Shown here: positions 53,624-63,732 of the stretch, in pieces
Layout: each line of letters begins with the position of its first letter
How positions within the stretch are numbered: the stretch's first letter is position 1
DNA from: an uncultured Lachnospiraceae bacterium
GTDB taxonomy: Bacteria > Bacillota > Clostridia > Lachnospirales > Lachnospiraceae
DNA: 64,000 nt
Assembly: GCA_947165275.1 (NCBI GenBank)
Contig: CAMUZQ010000003.1
Span: forward strand, 1-64,000
Reading direction: 5' to 3'
Program-made: the position numbers and the translations under genes
Notes under the pieces: generated by a model
Seen by the model: only the letters and a program-made list of their open reading frames with translations
What the model was told of the DNA's origin: nothing
The model's database searches: none

Positions 53624-54637
53624 TCAGATCAGGCTCTTTACCGAATCCCCCTTCAGGAGCTTACCCTCGACAACCACCCTCTCGGGTATGGCCGTTTTCG
53701 GCCTCTCTATCATCTGCACAAGTCTTCTGGCCGCCAGCTCCCCTATGGTATCTGTATTCTGCTCTATAGTCGCAAGCTTCGGTTCAAGAACCTTGGCTAT
53801 CCTTATCCCGTCATACCCCGCAATGGATATATCATCCGGTATGGAAAGCCCTCTCGCCTGCAATGCATTGATCCCGCCTATCGCTGAGAAGTCATCCGGA
53901 TATATGATGCAGGTCGGCGGATCCGGCAGCTCTAAAAGCTCAGCCGTAAACTTATATGAAACATCCGGCTTCCTGTAGATGCCTTCCTTGATATATTCGT
54001 CCGGAACCGTTGCTCCGAAATCCTCCAGTGTCTTATAAAAGCTTGCCAGCCGGTTTCTTGTTACCGAGGAATCCGCACCGTGTATATATGCTATCTTTCT
54101 GTGTCCGCATTCCTTATATATATAGGTTACAAGCTCTCTCATGCCGCTCACATTATCCGATATTATGGCTGTGCGGTTATCAAAGGTGTGATCTATGGTC
54201 ACCACCGGCATGTCACTTGTAGCAAGCTCCACCACATCCGGATCGTCAAAATCTATACAGGCAAGGATCACTCCGTCATAGCCTCTGTATCTGCAGTGTT
54301 CAAGATACTTCATGTTCATAACGCTCTTGTTGCTGTTTATGAAGCTTATATCATATCCCTTGGCCTCTGCCGTCCTTTTCAGGGAATCAAGCACCGCCGC
54401 ATAGAAGTCATGTGTAAATCCGTTTCCGGCCTCGTCTCTGAAAAGCACCCCTATATTATGGCTCCTGTTGGTCTTTAAGGTCCTTGCCGAGGCATTCGGA
54501 AAATATCCCATCTCCTTTGCAGTTTCCCTGACCTTCTTCTTGGTGGCTTCACCTATATCACTGTGATCATTCAGGGCCTTGCTCACTGTGGCCACCGACA
54601 CACCTATTTTTTTTGAAATATCCTTCATAGAGACCAT
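53624..54637 (-). CDS. LacI family transcriptional regulator
   Basis: About 337 residues. The N-terminal helix-turn-helix and hinge are typical: SMKDISKKIGVSVATVSKAL, then GYFPNASARTLKT. A periplasmic-binding-like effector domain follows (IGVLFRDEAGNGFTH, then TCIIYPDDFSAIGGINALQ and ISIAGYDGIRIAKVL). It probably represses the transporter and/or the divergent cellobiose phosphorylase gene and responds to an imported sugar. ATG 54637 stands 10 bases after GGAGGT; the upstream ATG at 54655 overlaps that site. Candidate operators lie at 54704-54714 and 54844-54859. Confidence 0.93.
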   Translation of the reverse strand: MVSMKDISKKIGVSVATVSKALNDHSDIGEATKKKVRETAKEMGYFPNASARTLKTNRSHNIGVLFRDEAGNGFTHDFYAAVLDSLKRTAEAKGYDISFINSNKSVMNMKYLEHCRYRGYDGVILACIDFDDPDVVELATSDMPVVTIDHTFDNRTAIISDNVSGMRELVTYIYKECGHRKIAYIHGADSSVTRNRLASFYKTLEDFGATVPDEYIKEGIYRKPDVSYKFTAELLELPDPPTCIIYPDDFSAIGGINALQARGLSIPDDISIAGYDGIRIAKVLEPKLATIEQNTDTIGELAARRLVQMIERPKTAIPERVVVEGKLLKGDSVKSLI

Positions 54638-54703
54638 TCTTATCTGAACCTCCATGCAAAACGTCTAATTTATATCAGGTCTCTACTTGCATCTGACGCT
54701 CCC

Positions 54704-54714
54704 TTAAACGTTTT
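54704..54714. promoter_or_regulatory. LacI-type operator candidate near the lacI gene
   Basis: TTAAACGTTTT contains the perfect palindrome AAACGTTT with the central CG usual for LacI-family sites. It lies about 65 bp upstream of the lacI-type start. Confidence 0.45.
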
Positions 54715-54841
54715 CGCAATTCGAATATATAACAAACTGCCAAACATGTCAATACATTTTTCGATATTTTGGTCATTTTATATAAAAACTCCGCCTCGCG
54801 CCCCCTGATACTCCCGGTTTCCGGCCGGATCGCCTCTATTT

Positions 54842-54872
54842 TTGCTTAAACCTTTAAGCTTTTTAGTACAAT
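54842..54872 (+). promoter_or_regulatory. Cellobiose phosphorylase promoter with 16-bp palindrome
   Basis: TTGCTT (54842-54847), 19-bp spacer, TACAAT (54867-54872). The palindrome GCTTAAA-CC-TTTAAGC (54844-54859) sits across the -35 box and spacer, a natural operator position. The rest of the roughly 380-bp gap between the divergent genes shows no other gene, only AT-rich sequence and a leader of about 135 nt. Confidence 0.5.
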
Positions 54873-55014
54873 ATGACTAAATTTTGATTTCATTGTATTT
54901 TTTGTTGTATTTCCTGATCCTATGGAATATAATCAAAACAAATCCGGTTTATGCCGGCAGCTTAATCGTTATAGGTACCTTTATCAATCAACTCATTTTA
55001 ACGGGGGTAAAAAC

Positions 55015-57450
55015 ATGAATTTCGGACATTTTGACGACGACAACATGGAATACGTCATCACCACACCGAAGACTCCGCTGCCCTGGATCAATTATCTCGG
55101 CAGCAATGATTTTTTTTCGCTGATCTCGAATACCGGCGGCGGTTATTCCTTTTATAAGGATGCAAAGCTGCTCCGCATCACCAGGTACAGATACAATGAT
55201 GTGCCTCTGGATTCGAACGGCAAATATTTCTATATCAAGGACGGATCCACTGTGTGGAATCCCGGCTGGCAGCCTACAAAGACTCCGCTTGATGAATATG
55301 AGTGCCGTCACGGCATAGGCTATACAAGGTTTCACGGAAAGAAAGACGGGGTCAGCGCAGATGTATTATGCTTCGTTCCTATGGATGACACCTGTGAGGT
55401 ACAGCGCATAGAGCTCAGAAATGATACCTCCTCGGAAAAGAAGCTGCAGCTTTTCTCATATGTTGAGTTCTGTCTCTGGAATGCGATGGATGACATGACA
55501 AACTACCAGAGAAACCTTTCCACAGGTGAGGTCGAGGTCATAGGCAGCACCATATATCATAAGACGGAATACAGGGAGCGGCGCAATCACTATGCAGTAT
55601 ATTCCGTTAATACCGATGCTGACGGTTTCGATACCTCCAGAGACGAGTTCATCGGAGTTTATAATTCAGGAGCTGATCCCGATGCGGTCCTTGAGGGAAA
55701 ATGCCGTAATTCGATCGCTTCAGGCTGGTACCCCATTGCATCGCATCAGATAGATGTCACCCTCGCTCCCGGGGAAAGCAGATCATTTATATTTGTTCTC
55801 GGCTACTGTGAAAATCCCGAGGATCAGAAATGGGAGAAGAAGGACGTGATCAACAAGGCTCCCGCCGAAAGAATGCTTGCCAGGTACCGGTCTGATGCCG
55901 ATGTTGAAAGATCCTTCAACGCTCTGAAGGAATACTGGAAGAAGCTCCTCGCCAAATTCACCGTGGATACCTCCAATGATAAGGTAAACCGGATGGTCAA
56001 TATCTGGAACCAGTATCAGTGTATGGTCACCTTTAATATGAGCCGGTCAGCATCCTATTACGAGTCCGGAATCGGAAGAGGCATGGGCTTCAGGGATTCC
56101 TGTCAGGATCTTCTCGGCTTTGTTCATCTTATCCCGGACAGAGCCAGACAGAGAATAATAGACATCGCTTCCACACAGTTCCCGGACGGCTCCGCATATC
56201 ATCAATACCAGCCGCTTACAAAAAAGGGGAATTCCGATATAGGCTCCGGCTTCAATGATGATCCTCTCTGGCTTATTGCCGGGACCTCGGCCTATATCCG
56301 TGAAACAGGCGATACATCCATTCTTGACGAAAAGGTTCCGTATGATAACGACATGTCTATGGCAACCCCTCTCTTCGATCACCTTACCAGAAGTCTGGAT
56401 TATATCATCGGACATAAGGGTCCTCACGACCTCCCCCTTATAGGCCGCGCTGACTGGAACGACTGCCTGAACCTCAACTGCTTCTCAGAGCATCCCGGAG
56501 AATCCTTCCAGACCTTCGGCCCTTCAGAAGGACCTGTGGCTGAGTCCGTCTTTATCGGAGGGATGTTTGTCAAATACGGCAACGAATATGCGGATCTCTG
56601 TGACTTTATCGGCAGGCCGGACGAGGCAGAAAGAGCCAGAGCCGAGGTCGAAAAAATGACAAAAGCCCTCCTTACTGCAGGCTGGGACGGAAAATGGTTT
56701 ATCAGAGCCTATGATGCGCATGGCAATAAGGTAGGCTCCAATGAATGTGAAGAAGGAAAGATATATATCGAGCCCCAGGGCTTCTGCGTACTTGCCGGAG
56801 TCGGAGTAGAGACCGGCGAAGCGCAGCAGGCCATGGATTCCGTCAAGGAGCTTCTCGATACGGATTATGGCATAATGATCCTCCAGCCAGCATATACAAG
56901 GTATCATGTAGAGCTCGGAGAGATCTCCTCTTATCCGCCCGGATACAAGGAAAATGCCGGTATCTTCTGTCATAATAATCCCTGGGTATCCATAGCGGAA
57001 ACCGTGGTAGGAGACGGCGACAGAGCTTTTGAGATCTACCGCAAAACCTGTCCTGCCTACCTTCAGGACATATCGGAAATACACCGCACCGAGCCCTATG
57101 TTTATTCACAGATGGTGGCAGGACGCGATGCCAGATTCCATGGGCAGGGCAAAAACTCCTGGCTGACGGGAACGGCAGCATGGACCTTTACGGATATATC
57201 CCAGTACATCCTCGGCGTTTATCCTACATTGAACGGTCTTCAGATCAATCCCTGCATTCCTCACGGCTTCGGAGACTTCAGCATTGTACGTGAATACAGA
57301 AATGCCGTATATCACATCACTGTCAGCAACCCTTCCGATATATGCAAGGGCGTGGCAAAAATGGTAGTGGACGGGAAGGAAGTTTCCGGTAACGTGATAC
57401 CTTATGATAAATCAAAAAAGGATGTGCATGTAGAGATCACCATGGGCTGA
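55015..57450 (+). CDS. cbpA: Cellobiose phosphorylase (GH94)
   Basis: An 811-residue cytoplasmic enzyme that splits cellobiose with phosphate into glucose 1-phosphate and glucose, saving ATP. The start [20 protein letters not shown] and the [28 protein letters not shown] segment are typical of GH94 cellobiose phosphorylases. The (alpha/alpha)6 barrel has [20 protein letters not shown] and the catalytic Asp in [13 protein letters not shown]. The closing region has [12 protein letters not shown] and [16 protein letters not shown] 55015 follows GGGGGT; the frame is open to 54922 but that part is unlike the family. Divergent from the LacI-transporter operon. Confidence 0.94.
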   Translation: MNFGHFDDDNMEYVITTPKTPLPWINYLGSNDFFSLISNTGGGYSFYKDAKLLRITRYRYNDVPLDSNGKYFYIKDGSTVWNPGWQPTKTPLDEYECRHGIGYTRFHGKKDGVSADVLCFVPMDDTCEVQRIELRNDTSSEKKLQLFSYVEFCLWNAMDDMTNYQRNLSTGEVEVIGSTIYHKTEYRERRNHYAVYSVNTDADGFDTSRDEFIGVYNSGADPDAVLEGKCRNSIASGWYPIASHQIDVTLAPGESRSFIFVLGYCENPEDQKWEKKDVINKAPAERMLARYRSDADVERSFNALKEYWKKLLAKFTVDTSNDKVNRMVNIWNQYQCMVTFNMSRSASYYESGIGRGMGFRDSCQDLLGFVHLIPDRARQRIIDIASTQFPDGSAYHQYQPLTKKGNSDIGSGFNDDPLWLIAGTSAYIRETGDTSILDEKVPYDNDMSMATPLFDHLTRSLDYIIGHKGPHDLPLIGRADWNDCLNLNCFSEHPGESFQTFGPSEGPVAESVFIGGMFVKYGNEYADLCDFIGRPDEAERARAEVEKMTKALLTAGWDGKWFIRAYDAHGNKVGSNECEEGKIYIEPQGFCVLAGVGVETGEAQQAMDSVKELLDTDYGIMILQPAYTRYHVELGEISSYPPGYKENAGIFCHNNPWVSIAETVVGDGDRAFEIYRKTCPAYLQDISEIHRTEPYVYSQMVAGRDARFHGQGKNSWLTGTAAWTFTDISQYILGVYPTLNGLQINPCIPHGFGDFSIVREYRNAVYHITVSNPSDICKGVAKMVVDGKEVSGNVIPYDKSKKDVHVEITMG

Positions 57451-57468
57451 TCTGCCCGTAAAAATACG

Positions 57469-57506
57469 AAGATCCCCGGTTTGCAGCAAACCGGGGATCT
57501 TTTTTC
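57469..57506. terminator. Bidirectional terminator between cbpA and the sugar ABC operon
   Basis: A perfect 15-bp stem, AAGATCCCCGGTTTG with CAAACCGGGGATCTT, has a 3-nt loop, then TTTTT on the plus strand and TATTTTT on the minus strand. It serves both converging genes. Confidence 0.95.
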
Positions 57507-57509
57507 TGT

Positions 57510-58586
57510 TCAATAGGATCTTTCCGAGATCAGCTCCTCCGTCAGAAGAGTGACCGTATAAGGATTGTTTCTCACCTGGATAGTTCCGATATAGGATACC
57601 CCTGAAAACTGCCCTTCTTCAATATATGTCTCTTTTTCTATGGGTCTGCCCTCCTCCAGCGATCTGATCACTTCTGTGAGCCGGGGACCATACAAAGGAT
57701 TACACTCGGTATTTACTGCTATCTTGCCGTCAAAGGTCAGCTGCAGTCCATTATGACTGGAGTCAAAGGACAAAACCATGAATTCCCCGTTGTCTATGTC
57801 CAGACCGACCTTATACCCCTTTGCTTCTATGGCTTCTATAGCTCCATAAGCCATGTTGTCATTCTCGGCATAAACCACATTGATATCTTTTCCGAATTTA
57901 TCAAGCATTTCCGTCATGACCTCTTTACCCTTGGCTGTAGTAAAATCTCCTGTTTCCTGCGCAAGGATACGCCAGTTTTTATTCAGCATCGCAGCCTCCT
58001 CCAGGGCCGAGGTCCTCCCAAGCTGTGCCGATGCTCCCAAAGTCCCCTGTATATCTACTATATTAATGTTACGGGCCACACCCTTACTGCTCAGATATTC
58101 CTGCAGCCAGACACAGGCTCTCTCTCCTTCAAGCTTGAAATCCGAGCCTATCCAGCAGGCGTACAGCGATCCGTCATCCACCCGGATCCGTCTGTCATAC
58201 ACAATGATCGGGATCCCGGCATCTCTGGCCTCGGATAATACCGAATCCCAGCCGGTTTCAACTATGGGATCGAGAACTATATAATCTACTCCCTGATCTA
58301 TGAATTCCCGGATAGCCTTGAGCTGATTCTCCTGCTTCTGCTGCGCATCATCAAAGATCAGATCATAACCCTCTGCCGGGCTGAAGGCCTCTCTGACAGA
58401 TGCAGTCGATGCCATACGCCAGTCTGATTCGGATCCTATCTGTGACAGGCCTATGGTTATCTTATCGTCAGTATGCTTTAGGCTGCTCTTTTGATCATAT
58501 CCGTCAGACGCAGAAATTCCCGCCCGGCCACAGGAGCCGAGCAGGAATATCATGATCGCCGCAATAAATACCAAAGCTTTTCTCAT
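57510..58586 (-). CDS. Second sugar-binding lipoprotein (YtfQ-like) of the galactofuranose-type operon
   Basis: A 358-residue lipoprotein. Lipobox LLGSC (Cys 19). The family 2 binding fold has IGLSQIGSESDWRMASTAS, which matches the SESDWRTANT signature of YtfQ, FIDQGVDYIVLDP and GIPIIVYDRR. It is clearly a paralogue of the first gene of this operon and shares its motifs in the same order. It is the last gene of the operon; its ATG directly follows the YjfF-type stop (TAAATG). It may widen substrate range or act as a sensor. A shared terminator closes the unit. Confidence 0.9.
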   Translation of the reverse strand: MRKALVFIAAIMIFLLGSCGRAGISASDGYDQKSSLKHTDDKITIGLSQIGSESDWRMASTASVREAFSPAEGYDLIFDDAQQKQENQLKAIREFIDQGVDYIVLDPIVETGWDSVLSEARDAGIPIIVYDRRIRVDDGSLYACWIGSDFKLEGERACVWLQEYLSSKGVARNINIVDIQGTLGASAQLGRTSALEEAAMLNKNWRILAQETGDFTTAKGKEVMTEMLDKFGKDINVVYAENDNMAYGAIEAIEAKGYKVGLDIDNGEFMVLSFDSSHNGLQLTFDGKIAVNTECNPLYGPRLTEVIRSLEEGRPIEKETYIEEGQFSGVSYIGTIQVRNNPYTVTLLTEELISERSY

Positions 58587-59630
58587 TTACCTTTTTCCGG
58601 TCTGTCTGGACCTCAGAACAGCAAACAGACTTTGAATAACTATGAATATAAAAAGCAGGGCCGCAGTAAGGATATTGGGCCAGGAGGATGCCAGCTTGCC
58701 GTTTGTCTTTACTATGGATGATATAGTTCCGTTTATCAGCACTCCGAAGAAAGAGCCTATAACATTTCCTACCCCTCCTGTCAGCAGTGTACCTCCGATG
58801 ACTGCGGATGAGATCGCATCCATCTCAAGTCCGGTTGCCTGTGAAACAGAACCTGCCATGGTATTAAGACAATAGCAGATACCTCCGATGGAGCAAAGGA
58901 ATGAAGAAAGCATGTAAGCCTTCATCTTTATCAGCTTGACATTGAGTCCCATCATAGCCGCCGAGCTCTCACTTCCACCCACTGCATAAAGAGAACGTCC
59001 GAACTTTGTATATCTGAGGATCAGGAAAATAGCGATCAGCACGATCAGCGCGACCACTACGCCGGGTCTCACATAGGGCGCCATATATTTGCCCTTATTG
59101 TTGGTATAGCCGCCAAAGGGCACTATGACCTTTGCATTGGCCCAGGCATAGAAAGTAGGACTTATCTCCTGAGTGATCGAAACCTGATCTGTACATATTA
59201 CAGCCGTCATACCCCTGCAGAAGAACATTCCCGCCATTGATACGATGAAGGGCTGTATCTCAAGATATCCAACAAGGAATCCCTGGAAGATACCGAATAC
59301 TATACCTATCAGCAGCACCAGGATTATCATGGGAACGGCGCCGATACCTTTCTGCATACCGACAGCCAGAAGCATACAGTCCATGGCTATCAGGGCGCCT
59401 ACGGAAATATCTATTCCACCGGTCAGCATGACACAGGTCATGCCACAGGCCACGCAGATCAGTCCGGCGTTGGTTATCAGTATATTAAGAAACGTCTGGA
59501 AATGCGTGAAGCCCTTTGAACCATATGCTATGCAGCCGCCTGCATAAAGCACTATGAACAGCGCTATGGTTATGAGCAGGAGCATCGTGTTGCTGTTAAT
59601 GCTCTTCTTTGAATCAGCCTTCTTGCTCAT
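58587..59630 (-). CDS. yjfF: Sugar ABC transporter permease (YjfF-like, CUT2)
   Basis: A 347-residue permease with about 8-10 membrane helices of the RbsC/BPD_transp_2 family. TGGIDISVGALIAMDCMLLAVG and YAVGGSESSAAMMGLNVKLIKM are the family signatures, and GGTLLTGGVGNVIGSFFGVL follows near the end. By order and sequence it corresponds to the second permease of the YtfQRT-YjfF galactofuranose system. It overlaps the preceding permease gene by 4 bp. Confidence 0.9.
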   Translation of the reverse strand: MSKKADSKKSINSNTMLLLITIALFIVLYAGGCIAYGSKGFTHFQTFLNILITNAGLICVACGMTCVMLTGGIDISVGALIAMDCMLLAVGMQKGIGAVPMIILVLLIGIVFGIFQGFLVGYLEIQPFIVSMAGMFFCRGMTAVICTDQVSITQEISPTFYAWANAKVIVPFGGYTNNKGKYMAPYVRPGVVVALIVLIAIFLILRYTKFGRSLYAVGGSESSAAMMGLNVKLIKMKAYMLSSFLCSIGGICYCLNTMAGSVSQATGLEMDAISSAVIGGTLLTGGVGNVIGSFFGVLINGTISSIVKTNGKLASSWPNILTAALLFIFIVIQSLFAVLRSRQTGKR

Positions 59631-60706
59631 GCTCTCACCCCCTTTGCAGCTGCGCGAGCCGCACTCTGCTTCCTGAGAAACGCCTTAAACGGCGGTGCCT
59701 CTATCACAACTATCAATATAACTATAACCGCCTTGAACACCGGTGCCTGGATCGACGAAACGCCCAGTGCGTAAAGCGTGGTCGTTATAGCCTGTATCGT
59801 ATACGCTCCAATTATGGAGCCGGCAAGATTGAACTTGCCTCCGCCGAGGCTGTTGCCGCCGAGAGCCACAGACAGGATCGCATCCATCTCAAGATAAAGA
59901 CCGATATTGTTTGAATCAGCCGAGGTGATCCTTGAGGATGCCACGATACCTGCTATAGCAGCGAAAAGTCCGCAAAGCATATATGCCAGGAAGATAAGGA
60001 GTCTGGAATTAAGTCCAGCTATCCGGCTGGCCTTTGCGTTGATACCGACCGACTGTATATACATACCGAGCGCTGTCTTTTTCAGAACCAGTGAAACCAC
60101 TATGATGCACACAGCCGTGATGATTATCGGAGTGGGAACAGGTCCTGTAAATGCACCGATATAGGCGAAGGAAGGATTCCTGACATAAACTATAAGGTCG
60201 TTGCAGAGCAGAAGTCCGATCGCTCTTGCAGCTGAATATAATATAAGTGTAGCAACCATGGGCTGAATGGAAAGATGCGCAACCAGCGTACCGTTAAAGG
60301 CTCCGCATACAAGTCCCATGACTATCGCGCAAAGCAGACCTATACCAAGAGGAACCGCCAGGGTAGTTGTGGAGGATACTCCATAGCCTGCAAGCATCAT
60401 ACACATAAAGCTTGCGCAAAGACTCATTACCGATCCTACGGAAATGTCTGTACCGGCAGATGCCGATACCACAAGGGTCATTCCTATTGCCAGTATGGCA
60501 ACCTCCGATCCTCTGTTGATTATATCAATGATACGTCCGTACAGTATGGTCCCGCTGGTCGTTGTATTTCTCAATGATATCATGAAGAACGAGAGAGGAT
60601 TTGATCCCGTTGCCGCATCATATATTATATTCACCGCCATGACCAGTATGAGCGCTACAACCGGCAGGAACAGCGGCCATGACTTTATCTTATTCCACGT
60701 TTTCAT
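59627..60706 (-). CDS. ytfT: Sugar ABC transporter permease (YtfT-like, CUT2)
   Basis: A 359-residue permease. SAGTDISVGSVMSLCASFMCMML, then SVGINAKASRIAGLNSRLLIF and GGNSLGGGKFNLAGSIIGAY are RbsC/YtfT-type signatures. It has multiple membrane helices throughout. Its ATG overlaps the ATPase stop by one base (TAATG). It forms a heterodimer with the YjfF-like permease. The tail is basic and cytoplasmic (RKQSAARAAAKGVRA). Confidence 0.9.
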   Translation of the reverse strand: MKTWNKIKSWPLFLPVVALILVMAVNIIYDAATGSNPLSFFMISLRNTTTSGTILYGRIIDIINRGSEVAILAIGMTLVVSASAGTDISVGSVMSLCASFMCMMLAGYGVSSTTTLAVPLGIGLLCAIVMGLVCGAFNGTLVAHLSIQPMVATLILYSAARAIGLLLCNDLIVYVRNPSFAYIGAFTGPVPTPIIITAVCIIVVSLVLKKTALGMYIQSVGINAKASRIAGLNSRLLIFLAYMLCGLFAAIAGIVASSRITSADSNNIGLYLEMDAILSVALGGNSLGGGKFNLAGSIIGAYTIQAITTTLYALGVSSIQAPVFKAVIVILIVVIEAPPFKAFLRKQSAARAAAKGVRA

Positions 60707-62217
60707 TATGCCTCACCTCCCGCTATAGCCTTCATTACGCTTTCCTGTGAAAGCTCATGATCCAGTTCTCCAACCTTCTGTCCGTCACGCATTATGACCA
60801 TACGGTTGCAGGTACGGAGCATTTCTTCTATCTCAGACGAAATGAAAAGGACGCTCTTTCCCTCGCCGGCAAGCTTGACGATAAGCTTCTGGATCTCGGA
60901 TTTGGTACCTATGTCTATACCTCTTGTGGGCTCATCCAGAATAAGGAAATCCGGATCTGTAGCAAGCCAGCGCGCAAGTATGACCTTCTGCTGATTGCCT
61001 CCGGACAGCTGCTTTATGAGTGTTTCCTTGCTGGCAGTCTTTATCTGTACCAGCTCTATATACCTGTCGGCTATCTCCTCCTGCTGGGCTCTGGACAGCT
61101 GTCTGAACATTCCCCTCTTTGCCTGAAGAGCCAGAATTATATTCTCTCTTACGGAAAGATCGGCTATGATACCCTCAGCCTTACGGTCATCGGGAAGCAT
61201 CCCCATTCCTTTGTTCATTGCATCTATAGGCTGATTGATCTTAACCTGCTTTCCATTCACCTCCAGAGTGCCTGTCTGAGCCTTATCCGCGCCGTAGATA
61301 CAGCGTGCCAGCTCCGATCTGCCGGATCCCAGAAGTCCGCCTATACCTACGACCTCTCCCTTGTGTATATCGAGATCGAAGGGCTTGACAGTGCCTGCAT
61401 GGGACAGTCCCTTTGCGGATATCTCCATCGGTTCCTTTGAAAAATCCTTCTGCTCCTTCTTGATCTCTGCGAGATCATCAAGATCCTTACCCATCATGGC
61501 TGCTACCAGCTTGACCCTGGGGAGCTCTGAGATGGGATATTCACCTACAAAACCTCCGTTTCTTAAAACGGTTATCCTGTCGCATACAGCATATACCTGC
61601 TCCAGGAAATGGGTAACAAACAATATACTGACGCCCTTTTCTCTCAAGCCCCTCATAAGTACGAAAAGCTTCTCAACCTCATCATCATCCAGAGAAGATG
61701 TGGGCTCATCAAGGATCAGCACCTTACATTCCATATCTACAGCCCTTGCTATGGCAACCATCTGCTGGATAGCAAGAGAATAATTTTCAAGATTCTGGGT
61801 AACATCAACGGATATCCCAAGCTCATCCATTATCTTCTGCGAACGCTTATTATAAGATTTTCTGTCAATAGTATGAAGCTTGGTCAGAGGCTCGCGTCCG
61901 ATAAACAGATTTTCCGCCACTGACAGATTCGGGCAGAGGTTAACCTCCTGATAAACGGTGGAAATGCCTACATTCTGAGCATCCCTGGTAGAATGGTTTT
62001 TCACGGGACCATCAATACCATCGATGCGGATCTCTCCTGCTTCGAAATCATTGATTCCCGTCAGACATTTGATCAAAGTTGACTTTCCGGCTCCGTTCTC
62101 TCCCATAAGTGCATGGATCTCACCCTTTCGCAAAGTAAGATCTACACCATCCAGGGCTTTGACGCCGGGAAAAGTCATAGAAATGCCCCGTGCCGTCAGC
62201 ACAACATTTTCTTCCAT
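60706..62217 (-). CDS. ytfR: Sugar ABC transporter ATPase, two-domain (YtfR-like, CUT2)
   Basis: A 503-residue protein with two fused ABC domains. First: MGENGAGKSTLIKCL (Walker A, near 38), YSLAIQQMVAIARAV in the signature position, ILDEPTSSLDDDE (Walker B). Second: GIGGLLGSGRSELARCIYG (the usual degenerate Walker A), LSGGNQQKVILARWLA (complete signature), ILDEPTRGIDIG. This one-active-site layout is standard for the RbsA/YtfR family. It drives uptake through the two permeases. Separated from the binding-protein gene by a hairpin. Confidence 0.93.
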   Translation of the reverse strand: MEENVVLTARGISMTFPGVKALDGVDLTLRKGEIHALMGENGAGKSTLIKCLTGINDFEAGEIRIDGIDGPVKNHSTRDAQNVGISTVYQEVNLCPNLSVAENLFIGREPLTKLHTIDRKSYNKRSQKIMDELGISVDVTQNLENYSLAIQQMVAIARAVDMECKVLILDEPTSSLDDDEVEKLFVLMRGLREKGVSILFVTHFLEQVYAVCDRITVLRNGGFVGEYPISELPRVKLVAAMMGKDLDDLAEIKKEQKDFSKEPMEISAKGLSHAGTVKPFDLDIHKGEVVGIGGLLGSGRSELARCIYGADKAQTGTLEVNGKQVKINQPIDAMNKGMGMLPDDRKAEGIIADLSVRENIILALQAKRGMFRQLSRAQQEEIADRYIELVQIKTASKETLIKQLSGGNQQKVILARWLATDPDFLILDEPTRGIDIGTKSEIQKLIVKLAGEGKSVLFISSEIEEMLRTCNRMVIMRDGQKVGELDHELSQESVMKAIAGGEA

Positions 62218-62251
62218 GTACCTTCTCCTTTCTCCTCAATATTTCTGAAAT

Positions 62252-62307
62252 AAAAAGCGGGCGCCCGGTGCGAAGACGTTTTCACATCCGCACACTTCCA
62301 CGCCCGC
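62252..62307 (-). terminator. Attenuator-like hairpin between ytfQ and ytfR
   Basis: CGCCCGC (62301-62307) pairs with GCGGGCG (62257-62263), with an inner GTGCG/CGCAC pairing. On the minus strand the stem is followed by TTTTTATTTC. It probably stops part of the transcription after the highly expressed binding-protein gene. Confidence 0.65.
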
Positions 62308-62350
62308 ATTCTGTTTATAGGTTATCTGTTGCTTTCACAACTACCGCTTC

Positions 62351-63523
62351 TTAATACTGTGCAGCTATTACGTCGTCAGTAACCTCTGTCATAGTCTGAG
62401 GAGTTCCGTCGATAGAGAAGTCAACGATCTGATCAGGAAGTGCATACCAATGCTCCTCCATGTAAACTTCCTTATCAGGAGTCTTGCCTTCCTGAAGCTG
62501 CTGTATAACCATCTCAACGAAAGGAGCTGCAAGAGGATTGCACTCGAAGTCAGCTGAGATCTTGCCTGCCTTTACATCCTCAAGACCTGCTGTGCAGGCA
62601 TCGAATGATATAAGGATAACATCATTGCCGGGACCATATGCAACACCTGCATTGTCCATAGCTGTCATTGCGCCAAATGCCTCGTTATCGTTCTGGCAAA
62701 CTACTACATTGAACTTGCCCTCATAGGACTTGCAGTATGACTCCATAACTTCCTGTCCGCCGGCCTCTGTGAAATCACCGGTCTGCTCGTCAAGGATCGT
62801 CCAGCCTTCTCTGTCAGCGATCTCCTTGAATCCGTCTGAACGGCCGATCTGAGCTGATGCGCCTGTTGAACCTGAGATAACAAGAGCGTTGATCTCTTTG
62901 ATTCCCTGCTTCTCAGCATAAGCCTTAAGCCACTCACCAGCTGCCTTTCCTTCTGTAAGGAAGTTTGAACCTACCCATGCTACATACTTGTCTGAATCAT
63001 CGATAGTTCTGTCGATAACGATTACAGGGATGCCTGCATCCTCACACTCTGTAAGAACTGTATCCCAGCCTGTTGCGATGATGGGGTCGATGATGATGTA
63101 ATCAACGCCCTGCTCGATGAATGAACGAACTGCTTCCTTCTGAGCTGCCTCGTCATTGTCGCAGTCAACGAAGCTGAGGTCATATCCGTTTGCTGCTGAG
63201 AACACATCCTGGCATGACTTCGTGGAAGCTGTACGCCAGTCTGACTCATGTCCGACCTGTGCGAAACCGATGCTTATGTTTCCGCCGCTTGCTGCTGCAC
63301 CTGAATCTGCTGCCTTCTCCTCAACTGCATCTGCTGCTGCCTCAACATCCTCAACTACCTCTGTTGCTGCTTCCTCTGCTGCTGATGCTGCGCTGTCAGC
63401 TGTCTCCTCAACTGCTGCAGCGGCATCGCCTGCCGCATCAGCCGGAGCTGATGAACCACAGCCTGCAAGAAGTGACATTACCATTGCTGCACTAAGAAGA
63501 GTGCCGAGTAACTTTTTCTTCAT
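62351..63523 (-). CDS. ytfQ: Galactofuranose-type sugar-binding lipoprotein
   Basis: About 390 residues. Signal peptide with lipobox LLAGCGS (Cys near 22), then an Ala/Glu/Val/Asp-rich linker of about 70 residues. The binding domain has ISIGFAQVGHESDWRTASTKS (the YtfQ-type ESDWRTA signature), FIEQGVDYIIIDPIIATGWD and GIPVIVIDRTIDDSDKYVAWVGS. Real substrate could be a furanose or another pentose/hexose. ATG 63523 follows AAGGAGG; the open frame continues upstream but without a signal peptide. First gene of the operon. Confidence 0.93.
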   Translation of the reverse strand: MKKKLLGTLLSAAMVMSLLAGCGSSAPADAAGDAAAAVEETADSAASAAEEAATEVVEDVEAAADAVEEKAADSGAAASGGNISIGFAQVGHESDWRTASTKSCQDVFSAANGYDLSFVDCDNDEAAQKEAVRSFIEQGVDYIIIDPIIATGWDTVLTECEDAGIPVIVIDRTIDDSDKYVAWVGSNFLTEGKAAGEWLKAYAEKQGIKEINALVISGSTGASAQIGRSDGFKEIADREGWTILDEQTGDFTEAGGQEVMESYCKSYEGKFNVVVCQNDNEAFGAMTAMDNAGVAYGPGNDVILISFDACTAGLEDVKAGKISADFECNPLAAPFVEMVIQQLQEGKTPDKEVYMEEHWYALPDQIVDFSIDGTPQTMTEVTDDVIAAQY

Positions 63524-63596
63524 TTTTTCCTCCTTAAATGAAATCCGGGTGACATGCGCCCTTTTATTTACATTTGTAATTTTATTCGCAATACGC

Positions 63597-63625
63597 ATTA
63601 TAATCCATGCACATTTTTCACAAAA
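63597..63625 (-). promoter_or_regulatory. Promoter of the ytfQRT-yjfF-type operon
   Basis: A perfect TATAAT on the minus strand (63602-63597) has only a weak TTTTGT (63625-63620) at 17 bp. The leader is about 65-70 nt. Confidence 0.45.
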
Positions 63626-63732
63626 CAGGTTATATTTTTTACGGAATATGAATAAAATATGAACAAAATTTGATATTTTTACACCCTTTGTTCATTTTTT
63701 TAAGAATAAAACAGACTTAAGCTGAAATTTGC

